Made by a program: the position numbers and the translations under genes. A stretch of 64,000 bases of DNA from Anaerolineae bacterium (lineage in GTDB: Bacteria > Chloroflexota > Anaerolineae > Aggregatilineales > J027), in NCBI GenBank assembly GCA_019913005.1, contig JAIOHL010000250.1, forward strand, positions 1 through 64,000. The letters are read 5' to 3'. The stretch's first letter is position 1. Each line of letters opens with the position of its first letter. Positions 26,708-35,651 of this stretch are shown piece after piece. The notes under the pieces are model-generated. The model did not search any database and had not been told where the DNA came from. It saw only the letters and a program-made list of their open reading frames with translations.

Positions 26708-26751
26708 ATTCAGCACGGTTGCTTTAGCCCCGTGTGATAATACGGCAATCT
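26708..26751 (+). repeat. hairpin interspersed repeat family B, copy 2
   Basis: Second copy of the CACGG..TTTA..CCGTG hairpin element seen at 18473-18517, again located after a terminator and before a gene start. Flanking TATAGC about 25 bases upstream is also shared. Confidence 0.65.
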
Positions 26752-26829
26752 GTATGGAAAGCTGCAACTGCATTTCCATGTTCACGTAATGCCTTGTGAG
26801 TTCTCGCAAAAACAAGGAGCAAAAAGCAC

Positions 26830-28272
26830 ATGCGTCTGCTGCGATTTGTGTTGGGATTGGCCTTCATTTTGAGCATCGGGGGTGGCCTTGTCGCGGCCCA
26901 AGAAGATGAGTCATTTGACGGAGTGTGGTGGAACGATTTATTAGGGGTTGTGGTCGAGATTGATGGAACAACGGTTACCGTTTGGCAGGCGGAAGGCAAC
27001 ACCTGTTATTTGAACGGGCAGCTTGATTTGGATGGCAGTCGGTTATTATCAGAGGGTATCGAGGTCTATACCTTAGAACTGGATGAGGGGGCGTTGGTGA
27101 TTTTGGAGCAAGGAAGCCCTCTCATTTCACTGACTACCGCTGAGAGCCGAGAAGACATTTGCACCGAGACTGCCGAAATGACCCTCGACCTCCCAGATAC
27201 CCCCATCACGACTCAGGCCGAATTTGATGGGCTGGTGAATGAAATCCTAGCACAGGCCCACATTCCGGGGGTTGGATTGGCGCTTGTTGCACCGGGTAAG
27301 GTCTTGTGGACAGGCGGTTATGGTTTCTCCAATGTCGAAGCGGGCATTCCGGTGACTTCTGATACGCCATTTATGCTTGCCTCCGTAACCAAGACGTTTA
27401 CGGGCACGGCGGTGATGCGGGCGGTTCAGGAAGGCAAACTCACCCTCGATACGCCGATTAATGATGTCCTGCCCTTTGTGGTGGATAACCCGCATGTGGA
27501 CGGCGAAGTGATCACAGTGCGCCATTTGGTTACGCATACATCCGGTATTCTTGATGCCTATCCCACCTATACCGACCTCTACACACCGGGAGATTCACCC
27601 ATTGAGTTGGGCGAATTCTTGGCAGGCTATCTGGTTGAAGGCGGCCAGTGGTACAGTCCCGATGACAATTTCGCCCTGCGTACCCCCGGTGTAACCTCTG
27701 AATATAGCAATGTAGGGGCGGCGTTGGCCGGGTACATCGTGCAGCAGGTCACCAATATGCCATTAGACGACTATGCACAGGATTTTCTATTTGGGCCGTT
27801 GGGCATGACCCATACCGGTTGGCACTTGGCGGATTTCGCCGACCTTAGCCCAATCGCCGTGCCGTATAGCGATGGTGAGCCAATGGAGCATTTTGGATAT
27901 CCGACGTGGCCCGATGGTCAACTTCGCACCAGTCCCAGCGACATCGCCCGTTTCCTTGCGGCGATCATGAATGGCGGTGAACTGGACGGAGTACGGATTT
28001 TGGATGAGGCGACTGTTGAAACCATGCTGCAACCCGCGCTTCCCGAAGTGACCAGCGACATCGGCGTGTTCTGGTTTTTGAATTATCCAGAGCCGGGGGA
28101 TATTGGTCATTCGGGTGGCGACCCCGGTGTGACGACATGGATGGCCTTTAATCCAGAGGCGGAACTCGGTGTTGTGGTGCTGTTTAACTGCGATTGTGCC
28201 CTTGCACAAAACGCAATGGAGGCACTTGCAAGTATCATGACCACCCACGTTGACCTTTTGACCGCACAGTAA
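26830..28272 (+). CDS. secreted class C beta-lactamase-fold serine hydrolase
   Basis: A 480-residue exported protein (signal peptide LGLAFILSIGGGLVAAQ) with an N-terminal beta domain (about 25-120) and a class C beta-lactamase/esterase domain. Catalytic motifs: SVTK at 185-188, YSN at 292-294 and HSGG at 427-430. The HHTSG-like THTSGI near 235 is also typical. These enzymes include D-aminopeptidases, esterases and carboxypeptidases; resistance cannot be assumed. AAGGAG precedes the ATG. The substrate is unknown. Confidence 0.88.
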   Translation: MRLLRFVLGLAFILSIGGGLVAAQEDESFDGVWWNDLLGVVVEIDGTTVTVWQAEGNTCYLNGQLDLDGSRLLSEGIEVYTLELDEGALVILEQGSPLISLTTAESREDICTETAEMTLDLPDTPITTQAEFDGLVNEILAQAHIPGVGLALVAPGKVLWTGGYGFSNVEAGIPVTSDTPFMLASVTKTFTGTAVMRAVQEGKLTLDTPINDVLPFVVDNPHVDGEVITVRHLVTHTSGILDAYPTYTDLYTPGDSPIELGEFLAGYLVEGGQWYSPDDNFALRTPGVTSEYSNVGAALAGYIVQQVTNMPLDDYAQDFLFGPLGMTHTGWHLADFADLSPIAVPYSDGEPMEHFGYPTWPDGQLRTSPSDIARFLAAIMNGGELDGVRILDEATVETMLQPALPEVTSDIGVFWFLNYPEPGDIGHSGGDPGVTTWMAFNPEAELGVVVLFNCDCALAQNAMEALASIMTTHVDLLTAQ

Positions 28273-28390
28273 CCTCAGCATTCCTACGGGGTGATTCCCT
28301 AGCTGGGTCGCCCCATATCTTCTCGCAGTATTCACACCTCAAAAATGACTATCAAGGTTGGGGGGGGTATAAATCTTGCATTTTGGGTGC

Positions 28391-28417
28391 TTGACAGAAT
28401 GGGCTATCTATTATACT
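28391..28417 (+). promoter_or_regulatory. promoter of the copper ATPase
   Basis: TTGACA at 28391-28396 and TATACT at 28412-28417. The 15-base spacer is shorter than optimal, as in promoters that need a regulator to change DNA shape. A CsoR-like palindrome follows directly. Confidence 0.6.
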
Positions 28418-28424
28418 GTATATA

Positions 28425-28450
28425 TACCCCCTCCCATATGGGGGTGGGTA
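28425..28450. promoter_or_regulatory. CsoR-like copper operator palindrome
   Basis: A near-perfect 26-bp palindrome: TACCC and CCC on the left, ATAT in the centre, GGG and GGGTA on the right. This is the TACCC..GGGTA layout of CsoR operators that repress copper-efflux genes. It covers the expected transcription start of the CopB-type gene. A CsoR gene is not in the window. Confidence 0.65.
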
Positions 28451-28486
28451 AAACATAGAATCAAACCCATCATCAAGGAGGCCCTC

Positions 28487-30622
28487 ATGCAGGCCACACA
28501 CTCTCATCATCGCCCAACTCATGAGGATCACACTCACCATACCGAAAGCACTGAGCCTCAAGCACAACATCCCGATCATACTGAACATACCGCGCACGCC
28601 AATCACGATGCCCATAAAGGCCATACAGGTCATGCTGGACATGCCGCCCATACCGATCACACTGGACACGAAACGATGTTCCGCAATCGGTTCTGGGTAT
28701 CGCTGCTGTTGACCGTGCCCGTTGTGTTGTTTAGCCCCATGATTCAAGAATGGCTTGGTTTCTCCGTGCCAGAATTCACCGGGGATGAACTCATCGCGCC
28801 GCTGTTTTCGCTGGTTATCTTTTTCTACGGCGGCATCCCATTTTTGGGGATGGCCCGCCCTGAAATCCAAAATCGCCAACCGGGGATGATGCTCCTCATT
28901 TCAATGGCGATCACCGTCGCGTTTGCCTATAGCCTTGCCGCTACGTTTTTTGACCCCGAAAGCGGCTTCTTCTGGGAAATGGCGACCCTGATTGACATTA
29001 TGCTGCTGGGCCACTGGCTGGAAATGCGTAGTATTCGACAGGCATCGGGGGCATTGCGCGAACTCGCCAACCTCATGCCCGACACCGCCGAACGTCTGAA
29101 TGCTGATGGCAGCACGACCACCATTGCCACCACTGAACTTAAGACGGGTGACCTTGTATTGGTGCGCCCCGGTGCTGGCATCCCTGCCGATGGGGTGGTG
29201 GAGGACGGCCAATCTGAGGTCAACGAGGCCATGATTACGGGGGAATCACGCCCCATCCACAAACATTCGGGTGAAAAGGTTATCACGGGTACGATTAATG
29301 GCGATGGCAGTCTGCGAATCCGCGTCATGGCGACGGGTGACCAAACGGCCCTCGCCGGGATTATGCGGTTGGTCGAACAGGCCCAACAAAGCAAATCGCG
29401 CACACAGATGCTTGCCGATAAAGCCGCCGGGTGGTTGTTTTATGTCGCCCTGTCCGTCGCCATTTTGACCGCGATTGCATGGGTGATCGCCGAAGGGTTC
29501 AACGTGGAAGTGCTGGAGCGGGTGGTCACGGTGTTGGTTGTCTCTTGTCCGCACGCGCTCGGCCTAGCAATTCCGCTGGTCGTGGCGATTAGCACCTCGC
29601 TGGCAGCAGGCAATGGCGTCTTGGTGCGTGACCGCCTAGCGCTTGAATCGGCCCGCGAACTGGATGTGATTATCTTCGACAAGACAGGTACATTAACCAA
29701 AGGGGAGCAGGGCGTCGTTGCTATCGTCACCGCCGAGGCATGGCAAGAAAATGATGCACTGGCCCTAGCCGCTGCTGTCGAGGGTGATTCGGAACACATG
29801 ACGGCCCGTGCTGTCCGCGAAAAGGCGCAATCATTGAATCTGGCCCTGCCCGCCATCAGCGAATTTTCTGCCCTCAAGGGTCGGGGGGTACAGGCCCAAT
29901 GGAATGGGCAAGCGGTTTATGTTGGTGGCCCACGCCTATTGGAATTGCTGAATCTGAGTCCCACCGATAAGTTGGCATCCTTTACCGATGACGCCGGACG
30001 CAAGGGCCAGACCGTGATCTATCTGGTAGTGGATCAGCAAATCGTGGCTGGCTTTGCACTGGCGGATGTCATCCGACCCGAAAGCAAGGCGGCGGTTCAG
30101 CGGCTGCATGAACTTGGTATCGAGGTCGCCATGCTGACCGGAGATAGCCGGGCTGTCGCGCAGGCCGTTGCCGACGAACTGGGCATTGACCGCGTGTTTG
30201 CCGAAGTCCTGCCCGAACACAAAGACCACAAGGTGGCGGAATTGCAACAGCTAGGCAAGCGGGTGGCGATGGTGGGGGATGGTGTCAACGATGCCCCGGC
30301 CCTGACCCGCGCCGACATCGGCATTGCGATTGGCAGCGGCACCGATGTGGCCGTCGAATCCGCCGACATCATTCTGGCCCGCAGCAACCCGCTGGATGTG
30401 GTCAAGATTATGGAACTCAGTCGCGCCAGCTATCGCAAGATGATCCAAAACCTGCTGTGGGCAGCGGGGTATAACGTGGTGGTTCTGCCACTGGCCGCCG
30501 GGGTCTTAGCGCCATTAGGGATTCTGCTTTCGCCTGCGGTGGGGGCGGTCTTTATGTCCCTCAGCACGGTGATTGTCGCCCTGAATGCCCAACTGCTGCG
30601 CGGTCTCAAATTCACCGCCTAA
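28487..30622 (+). CDS. copB: CopB-type P1B copper-exporting ATPase
   Basis: A 711-residue P-type ATPase. The N-terminal 62 residues are extremely His-rich (H, T, A, G, D repeats), as in CopB-type (P1B-3) pumps rather than CxxC metal-binding domains. The metal-site motif is CPH at 354-356, with TGES at 251-254, phosphorylated Asp398 in DKTGT, and VGDGVND near 597-602. The nucleotide-domain HP motif reads SEHMTA at 435-440, with Met in place of Pro. About eight transmembrane helices are predicted. AAGGAGG five bases before the ATG fixes the start. Function: export of copper, possibly silver, to the cell exterior. Confidence 0.9.
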   Translation: MQATHSHHRPTHEDHTHHTESTEPQAQHPDHTEHTAHANHDAHKGHTGHAGHAAHTDHTGHETMFRNRFWVSLLLTVPVVLFSPMIQEWLGFSVPEFTGDELIAPLFSLVIFFYGGIPFLGMARPEIQNRQPGMMLLISMAITVAFAYSLAATFFDPESGFFWEMATLIDIMLLGHWLEMRSIRQASGALRELANLMPDTAERLNADGSTTTIATTELKTGDLVLVRPGAGIPADGVVEDGQSEVNEAMITGESRPIHKHSGEKVITGTINGDGSLRIRVMATGDQTALAGIMRLVEQAQQSKSRTQMLADKAAGWLFYVALSVAILTAIAWVIAEGFNVEVLERVVTVLVVSCPHALGLAIPLVVAISTSLAAGNGVLVRDRLALESARELDVIIFDKTGTLTKGEQGVVAIVTAEAWQENDALALAAAVEGDSEHMTARAVREKAQSLNLALPAISEFSALKGRGVQAQWNGQAVYVGGPRLLELLNLSPTDKLASFTDDAGRKGQTVIYLVVDQQIVAGFALADVIRPESKAAVQRLHELGIEVAMLTGDSRAVAQAVADELGIDRVFAEVLPEHKDHKVAELQQLGKRVAMVGDGVNDAPALTRADIGIAIGSGTDVAVESADIILARSNPLDVVKIMELSRASYRKMIQNLLWAAGYNVVVLPLAAGVLAPLGILLSPAVGAVFMSLSTVIVALNAQLLRGLKFTA

Positions 30623-30644
30623 GCACTAACCTCCATAGACAACA

Positions 30645-30668
30645 GGGTAGGACTTCCAACGCCTACCC
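30645..30668. terminator. possible shared hairpin between convergent genes
   Basis: GGGTAGG pairs with CCTACCC across ten bases between the copB stop and the convergent nucleotidyltransferase, overlapping the latter's stop. The T tract is short. Confidence 0.35.
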
Positions 30669-31499
30669 TTCCCCATCACACAATTCCTGCACCCCCTCTA
30701 ACAATGCCTCCAATCGCCCAACACTCGCTTCTAATTCGGTGGGTGTTTTCCCTAAATTCCCTAAGACTTCATGCACCACCCGTGCGAAGTTTGGTGGGTG
30801 GAGCGGCATGGCCTCAATCAAATCCACCGCGCCTTTTTCATTGATACAGTAGCGCTCATTGAGTGCAAAAAGCGCTTGCACCATCACCGCCGCACACCGG
30901 AACAGATGCCCTGCTACCATAAAGCCATCGCCCCGTGTTGCTGGTTTATGAGCATTGGCGATTGAAAACCCTGCCTCCCAGAGTCCCGCAATCAAGGCTT
31001 TTTTCAATAGGGGTGGGTACGCTCGATTTTTCAATTCGGCCAACACCCCGTCACGCTCGAATAGCGGCTTGCAATAAAAGACCTCGCCCAGATAGATATG
31101 ATTCCAAAAACCGTGTGGGTGGCCCGGTTGATAATACACTTTGGGCCGCCCCGCCTCACATTCACTGATTTCGTAGGCAACTTTTGTGAGGTCACGATAC
31201 AGCCAATCTACCCGCTGGCCCTGCACATTTAACCACGCCCCGCCGTTAATCCAAGGCCCCCATTCACCAAAATTCGTGACTGCCTCGCCCTGTCCACTGT
31301 CGTCCAGTTCCGCCGCCAACCGCCGCAGCGATTCAAGGGCAGGGGGGTGGGTGGGGTCGTAATAAATTCCCAAATCCATATCGGAATCTGGTTTGGCATC
31401 CCCACGTGCATACGACCCACCGAGTACCACCGCCGAGATACCCTCAATCGTGCCAAGTCGGTCAGCGATGCGTTGAGCCAGTTCCAGCGGCGTGGTCAT
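30663..31499 (-). CDS. nucleotidyltransferase-domain protein
   Basis: A 278-residue protein of the MNT/pol-beta superfamily. GGSYARGDAKPDSDMDLGIYY at 27-47 gives the GSxxxG and paired Asp residues that bind Mg and NTP, and VDWLYRD near 95 provides the third acidic residue. A helical C-terminal domain (about 130-278) is like that of proteins transferring nucleotides to antibiotics or proteins. The ATG overlaps the upstream gene's stop in an ATGA, so translation is coupled. No partner HEPN gene is adjacent. Confidence 0.8.
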   Translation of the reverse strand: MTTPLELAQRIADRLGTIEGISAVVLGGSYARGDAKPDSDMDLGIYYDPTHPPALESLRRLAAELDDSGQGEAVTNFGEWGPWINGGAWLNVQGQRVDWLYRDLTKVAYEISECEAGRPKVYYQPGHPHGFWNHIYLGEVFYCKPLFERDGVLAELKNRAYPPLLKKALIAGLWEAGFSIANAHKPATRGDGFMVAGHLFRCAAVMVQALFALNERYCINEKGAVDLIEAMPLHPPNFARVVHEVLGNLGKTPTELEASVGRLEALLEGVQELCDGEG

Positions 31500-32512
31500 G
31501 CCCCACACCCCAAGCCGCCATCCACAATATCGCGGTCAACTACCAGCATAAAATCACCTGACCCGTCCGCGTTCATGATCTTGAGTTCATGCAAGCCCTC
31601 GGTATTTGGGCGGCCTAACCACAGCGACACAATTCGGCCATGTGGCAGGACACACGGGGAGTTGTCATTGCTGAAATCGCCATTCACCAATTCAGGGGTG
31701 GTCGCAGCAGCAGTCAGTCGCCAAATCTGTTCGCCTTGCCAATCGGCCTCAAACACAATATTGCCTTCACCGTCATAATCGGGATGAATGGTGGTGTTGG
31801 TTGCTGTGCCATCCAGCCCCTGTTCAGGAGTCAGTCGGATTTGGAGGGCCGATGTCTCAATCTCGACCTCACACAGCGCCGCGCCCTCAATTGCATAGGG
31901 GTCATCGGTACAATTAAAAACGACCCTATCCCCTGTGTCGTTCAAGGCCGGGAAAATGTTGAAACCATAGGGCGAATCGGCGGTTAATAATTGCGGCGCT
32001 GACCATGCCTCCCCATCGCGGGTAATGGCCCATAAATCGCGTTCATGTGGGCCGCCGCTGTCACTATACACAATCAGATTGCCCCCTGATGCCACCGCCC
32101 CCCCTTCGGGATGCAACACCATACCCCCCACATGAATCACCGCGATATTTTCTAAATTAGGGTCAGTCAAAACGAGGCACGCCCAGCCGTTACACTCGGG
32201 GTCGAAGCGCTCAGTTGAAACCACTAACCATGCCCCATCCGGCGATAAATTGAGCCACGCATCCACGCCGGGGGTCCTTTCGTCCCATGCCGCTGTGATG
32301 TCGAATGGCTCTGCACCCTCAACGGCTTCGATTAAATACAAATGCCCATCCAAAACATAGGTGATATGACCGGGGCTATTGACCTCTTCGGGATTTGGGG
32401 TGGGGGTGTTGGCTTGCAAGCGGGCGGCGCCCGATGCCTGACCCCAACTCAGTGTTAAAAATAATCCACCGACGAAGACCATTGTCACAAAGCCAACCAT
32501 CCATTTACGCAC
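31496..32512 (-). CDS. secreted TolB-like beta-propeller protein
   Basis: About 338 residues with a signal peptide (VGFVTMVFVGGLFLTLSW) and a Thr/Pro-rich linker (NTPTPNPEE), then beta-propeller repeats: GHITYVLDGHLYLIE, WLNLSPDGAWLVVS, FPALNDTGDRVVFN, IHPDYDGEGNIVFEA, ELKIMNADGSGDF. These are TolB/PD40 blades. The GTG at 32512 is preferred because AAAGGAG precedes it by six bases; an ATG at 32533 is the alternative. It probably binds a ligand outside the membrane. It is coupled to the nucleotidyltransferase gene. Confidence 0.78.
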   Translation of the reverse strand: MRKWMVGFVTMVFVGGLFLTLSWGQASGAARLQANTPTPNPEEVNSPGHITYVLDGHLYLIEAVEGAEPFDITAAWDERTPGVDAWLNLSPDGAWLVVSTERFDPECNGWACLVLTDPNLENIAVIHVGGMVLHPEGGAVASGGNLIVYSDSGGPHERDLWAITRDGEAWSAPQLLTADSPYGFNIFPALNDTGDRVVFNCTDDPYAIEGAALCEVEIETSALQIRLTPEQGLDGTATNTTIHPDYDGEGNIVFEADWQGEQIWRLTAAATTPELVNGDFSNDNSPCVLPHGRIVSLWLGRPNTEGLHELKIMNADGSGDFMLVVDRDIVDGGLGCGA

Positions 32513-32572
32513 AAGGTTCTCCTTTAAGTCCATTGAGTAACCCTCGTATTATAGTGTGCTTCGGGATTATGG

Positions 32573-32602
32573 AAACAAAACCTCCCGCTGTGAAAGGGGA
32601 GG
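32573..32602 (-). terminator. intrinsic terminator
   Basis: On the minus strand CCTCCCC pairs with GGGAGG across a nine-base loop, followed by TTTTGTTT. It ends the leftward gene at 32640. Confidence 0.7.
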
Positions 32603-32639
32603 CTTGTCAGGAGGAATTGAACGAGAATCGGCAGACGGT

Positions 32640-33446
32640 TTAGATCGAGAGTGTTTGGATAGCGGTTTCTAGGGCTTCGCGTGATCTCCCAGATACAGAA
32701 ATCACCCAAGCGCCACGTGTCCATGTGAATGAGTACCAACCATTGCTGGTGCTATAGAAGTAGTCTATCGCGCCAAGCCCGCCGGAGACAAAATTGCCAA
32801 TGTAGCCAACGGTGCGTAAACGGGTGATGAGTTCCGTTACCGTAATGTGGGCGGTTTCCGGTGTCCAGTAGTTGCCAACAAACACCTGTACCACGTCTTG
32901 GTTAACATCGGTATAGCGTCCAAGCGTGTAATATTGAGGGGTATACTGCATAGTGCATGAGTTATCAAAGTCCACCATACACAAATTGAGTGTCCCGACA
33001 GCGTTGGGGTTGACCTTTTGTGTACCGGAATCAATCGGCAGACTGGTGGTCACAAAGGCATACGAATCCCCAATCGTCTGTGGCAAAAAGGCATTGGGGT
33101 CGGTTCCATCCACAGGCATTTGACGCTGGTCAATGTCATAGGGTGCGGCAAAGACCTGTTGGGCACTCGGTACGCCAGAGATGGATTCTTCGTCGCCCAT
33201 ATTGAAGATCATGGTGAAGAACCACATACTCAGCAAGAGTACCACGACACTTGAGACTGTAACCAGTACCAACGCTCGGATACGTGGGTTGACTTGCTGA
33301 ATGCGCTCGATCACAGGTTGTAGATATTCATACGCCCGCTCGCCAATCATCAGGAAGATGAGTTTGAGAATTCCCAGATTGCTGGAATCAACAGCATTTT
33401 TCTGGTTATAGGAATACGGGTATTGGTTACGGTTGTTCAGTTTCAT
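32640..33446 (-). CDS. single-pass membrane protein next to a pilin-like gene
   Basis: A 268-residue protein with a cytoplasmic N-terminus of about 55 residues, one transmembrane helix (about 60-80, ALVLVTVSSVVVLLLSMWFF) and an extracytoplasmic domain of about 180 residues with beta-rich segments (SDSYAF, YYTLGRYTDV, VQVFVGNYW, TVGYIGNF). Two Cys in that domain (near 155 and 163) may form a disulphide. It follows the pilin-like gene on the same strand, 44 bases away. No family is recognised. Confidence 0.7.
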   Translation of the reverse strand: MKLNNRNQYPYSYNQKNAVDSSNLGILKLIFLMIGERAYEYLQPVIERIQQVNPRIRALVLVTVSSVVVLLLSMWFFTMIFNMGDEESISGVPSAQQVFAAPYDIDQRQMPVDGTDPNAFLPQTIGDSYAFVTTSLPIDSGTQKVNPNAVGTLNLCMVDFDNSCTMQYTPQYYTLGRYTDVNQDVVQVFVGNYWTPETAHITVTELITRLRTVGYIGNFVSGGLGAIDYFYSTSNGWYSFTWTRGAWVISVSGRSREALETAIQTLSI

Positions 33447-33490
33447 GGCATCCAGCCTTTCTCGTATGCTTAATTCCGTCTGCCTACCGA

Positions 33491-34198
33491 TTAGGAATCA
33501 GAGCCGTCGTTGTCGCAGCTATTGTCTTCTTTGACGCGCACAGGGGCGGTGATGGTTGAGCTATAGGTTTGTGTACCAGCCTTGATCGCAACCGTGACGC
33601 CGTTCCATTCAAAGTCTCCGACGAGGATGATCATAATGTCGCGGGTTTCGGCGTAGCGTGGTTGACGTGGGGCGCTGACCAGAACGATACCAGCGTCGCT
33701 GCGTTTGTTACCGTTGCCTTTGTTACCAGAACCACCGCTATCATAACCGCGATCAAATTTGATACCCGTTACGCCAGTCGTGGGGTCAGTGCCGATTTCA
33801 TAGGCTTCGCTGGCCGATGACAACTTGCTTAAGATATTGGCGGGTAGGGCGAGAATCCAATGGCTGATGGCCGGGTCGCCACTGGAAGTTACGCGGTAGG
33901 TGATGGTCGTCGTATTGGTTGTTTCATTATAGACATGGCTGGTCAGGGTAACGCTGTGGCCGGCCATGGTTGCGTAGCTTGGGCCTTGAGTATCGTTTTC
34001 ATTCGAGCCGGGATCGCCTTCTTCGCAATCCTGCGTCTCAGGTTGCAGCCCGTCGGCGGTCTCTTGAAAACTGGTGGTCAAAAACGCGCCGATAGCTCCA
34101 GCCATAAGCGCAATGAGAATCCCAATTGGAATCAGGACCTGATATTCCATCAGGGCCTGTGCCCGTTGAGTTCTAGCGAAGATGCGTGTACGTTTCAT
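33491..34198 (-). CDS. Flp/TadE-like pilin-like protein
   Basis: A 235-residue protein whose N-terminus resembles a type IV/Flp prepilin: basic leader (MKRTRIFARTQ), then RAQALMEYQVLIPIGILIAL, where the Glu after the cleavage region and the hydrophobic helix are the prepilin hallmark. The head domain is a beta-rich, Thr/Ser/Asn-rich region, with a Gly/Asn/Lys-rich linker near 165-180 and an acidic C-terminus. The ATG at 34198 is chosen over an upstream in-frame start because it gives the short leader. No secretion ATPase, TadB or TadC gene is in the window. Confidence 0.68.
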   Translation of the reverse strand: MKRTRIFARTQRAQALMEYQVLIPIGILIALMAGAIGAFLTTSFQETADGLQPETQDCEEGDPGSNENDTQGPSYATMAGHSVTLTSHVYNETTNTTTITYRVTSSGDPAISHWILALPANILSKLSSASEAYEIGTDPTTGVTGIKFDRGYDSGGSGNKGNGNKRSDAGIVLVSAPRQPRYAETRDIMIILVGDFEWNGVTVAIKAGTQTYSSTITAPVRVKEDNSCDNDGSDS

Positions 34199-34474
34199 GA
34201 TAATTGCCTTTCTGCACTTCGACGTTGGATGTGAGTCATAGGGAATATCCAACGTCATGCTTCCACTTTATCACATACTACCGACAAGAATAAAGGAAAA
34301 GTTGCGGAATAATTCATGAATTTACCCAATATTCATAGACATTAAAAAAGTAAAATACAACAACATGTTCTCCGGACTAGAAACAAACTTAAACCTAGTA
34401 GGAGATATTGCTGAAAATGTCTATTTAGGGCATTTTATGGAATGCTCAAACGGGGAATAAACTTAAGGATGATG

Positions 34475-35041
34475 TTAATGACGAACCCGTTTTCCCATCA
34501 AAATATCGGGTTTTCCAACCCCATTGGCATCAGGAATCACGCCAATAATTGAGAATCCCAACTTTTGATAAAACTCATAGGGGTGGCCTTTAAGATTGCG
34601 GATATTGGCGATTTTCTCCCACAAGTTTTCGTACAGGTCGGTATCCGCCAATGTGGTCATGCTGTCTTGGTCGTCGCTGCCCAATTGAATGGTTAAGGCA
34701 CCCCGCTGCCGCACCTGTTCCTCAAAATCGAGTACCAATGCCTTTCCGATACCCTGTCCCTGAAAATCCGGGTCAACTGCCAGCGGATGCAGTTCCCAAA
34801 CCAAGCCATCATAGCCGGAGATGCCGCCGATCCAGCCGACCACCCGCGTTTCACCCTTGATCTCCTGCAAGGCGATGCGGCAGATGCGATCTTCGGCCAA
34901 CATTTCGTGCATCTCTTCCAGCGCGTCTTCGACAGTGGGCCATGCGTCCGGCCAATGTTCGCGGAAGGCCTGTACCAAAATCGCGGCGGCTTGCTCGATA
35001 TAGGTGGATGGATTGGTCGTAAGATCGGTGATATGTATCAT
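34475..35041 (-). CDS. GNAT acetyltransferase of the AAC(6')-like group
   Basis: A 188-residue GNAT. HWPDAWPTVEDALEEM, EDRICRIALQE, GWIGGISGYDGLVWELHPL and FQGQGIGKALVLD in order, with C-terminal NLKGHPYEFYQKLGFSIIG, form the pattern of chromosomal proteins often annotated as aminoglycoside 6'-N-acetyltransferases. Whether it modifies aminoglycosides cannot be read from sequence. The start follows GAGGAG by eight bases. It is a single gene. Confidence 0.8.
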   Translation of the reverse strand: MIHITDLTTNPSTYIEQAAAILVQAFREHWPDAWPTVEDALEEMHEMLAEDRICRIALQEIKGETRVVGWIGGISGYDGLVWELHPLAVDPDFQGQGIGKALVLDFEEQVRQRGALTIQLGSDDQDSMTTLADTDLYENLWEKIANIRNLKGHPYEFYQKLGFSIIGVIPDANGVGKPDILMGKRVRH

Positions 35042-35148
35042 GGTGAAGCTCCTCATTTTTGGGGGGTAAAAACGTGCAACAGTGACGATGGTTTCACGTA
35101 ATAAATGATGTCTATTCATGTTGGAATGATAATACAAGAGGTTCTACA

Positions 35149-35271
35149 ATGGACATCTTTAATGCTGTGGGCGATATTTTCGGGTCGGTCTTTGGCTGCC
35201 TGCTGTTCCTAGTATTGGGCTGTTGTTTTCTGTCTTGCGCTGCGTTCTGCTTGATTGGTTTCATCACCTAG
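35149..35271 (+). CDS. small cysteine-rich hydrophobic peptide
   Basis: A 40-residue frame starting MDIFNAVGDIFGSVFG and continuing with a hydrophobic stretch containing five Cys in CLLFLVLGCCFLSC and AAFC, ending LIGFIT. AGAGG precedes the ATG by eight bases. It is likely one membrane-embedded helix. It lies between a leftward GNAT gene and repeat DNA; no homologue is recognised, so it could be a small membrane peptide, or a chance frame. Confidence 0.5.
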   Translation: MDIFNAVGDIFGSVFGCLLFLVLGCCFLSCAAFCLIGFIT

Positions 35272-35432
35272 ACCCAAGCCAACCGCGCCGTAAAGCTGAA
35301 TAGGCGACTTACCGCGCGGTTCTTTGATTCTTGTTAAGTCTAGTTGGCGATACCGGGCAATATTTTCAATTCGGGTGACACAGGTGTTTGCCGAAGTTTT
35401 GATACCAAATTCGGGTAATTTATATCCGTTCA

Positions 35433-35530
35433 ACCCTCGCCCGACCCCTCTCCAAAGCATTAGGGAGGGGAGAAAGCACCCTATTGAAGCCCTTCCCTTT
35501 GTTAGGGGAAGGGTTTGGGATGGGGGTGAG
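35433..35530 (+). repeat. GC-rich interspersed repeat family A, copy 3
   Basis: CCCGACCCCTCTCC, TAGGGAGGGGAGAAAG, TATTGAAGCCCTTCCCTTTG, TAGGGGAAGGGTTTGGGATG, in that order. Matches 24071-24139 closely and, on the other strand, the degenerate copy near 130-217. It occupies most of the 380-base gene-free stretch 35272-35651, whose remaining part is a terminator. Confidence 0.7.
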
Positions 35531-35592
35531 CCTTTAGCTCCGTATGAGATAGAAGGCCAATCTACTTGTAAACCGCTGTTGGGGCAACTTAT

Positions 35593-35624
35593 AAAAAAGG
35601 GGCAGACCCCTAAGCATCTGCCCC
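35593..35624 (-). terminator. strong intrinsic terminator of the lamin-tail gene
   Basis: On the minus strand GGGGCAGA pairs with TCTGCCCC across a ten-base loop, followed by TTTTTT. It lies 28 bases beyond the stop at 35652. Confidence 0.88.
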
Positions 35625-35651
35625 AGTTATAACCGTTTGAGTGGTTATGGA

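Noticed and set aside
26830-28272. Antibiotic-resistance beta-lactamase
   Set aside because: The SVTK, YSN and HSGG motifs also occur in peptidases and esterases; resistance is not supported.
30645-30668. Strong bidirectional terminator between convergent genes
   Set aside because: Only a two-base T tail follows, so it is listed with low confidence rather than as a clear terminator.
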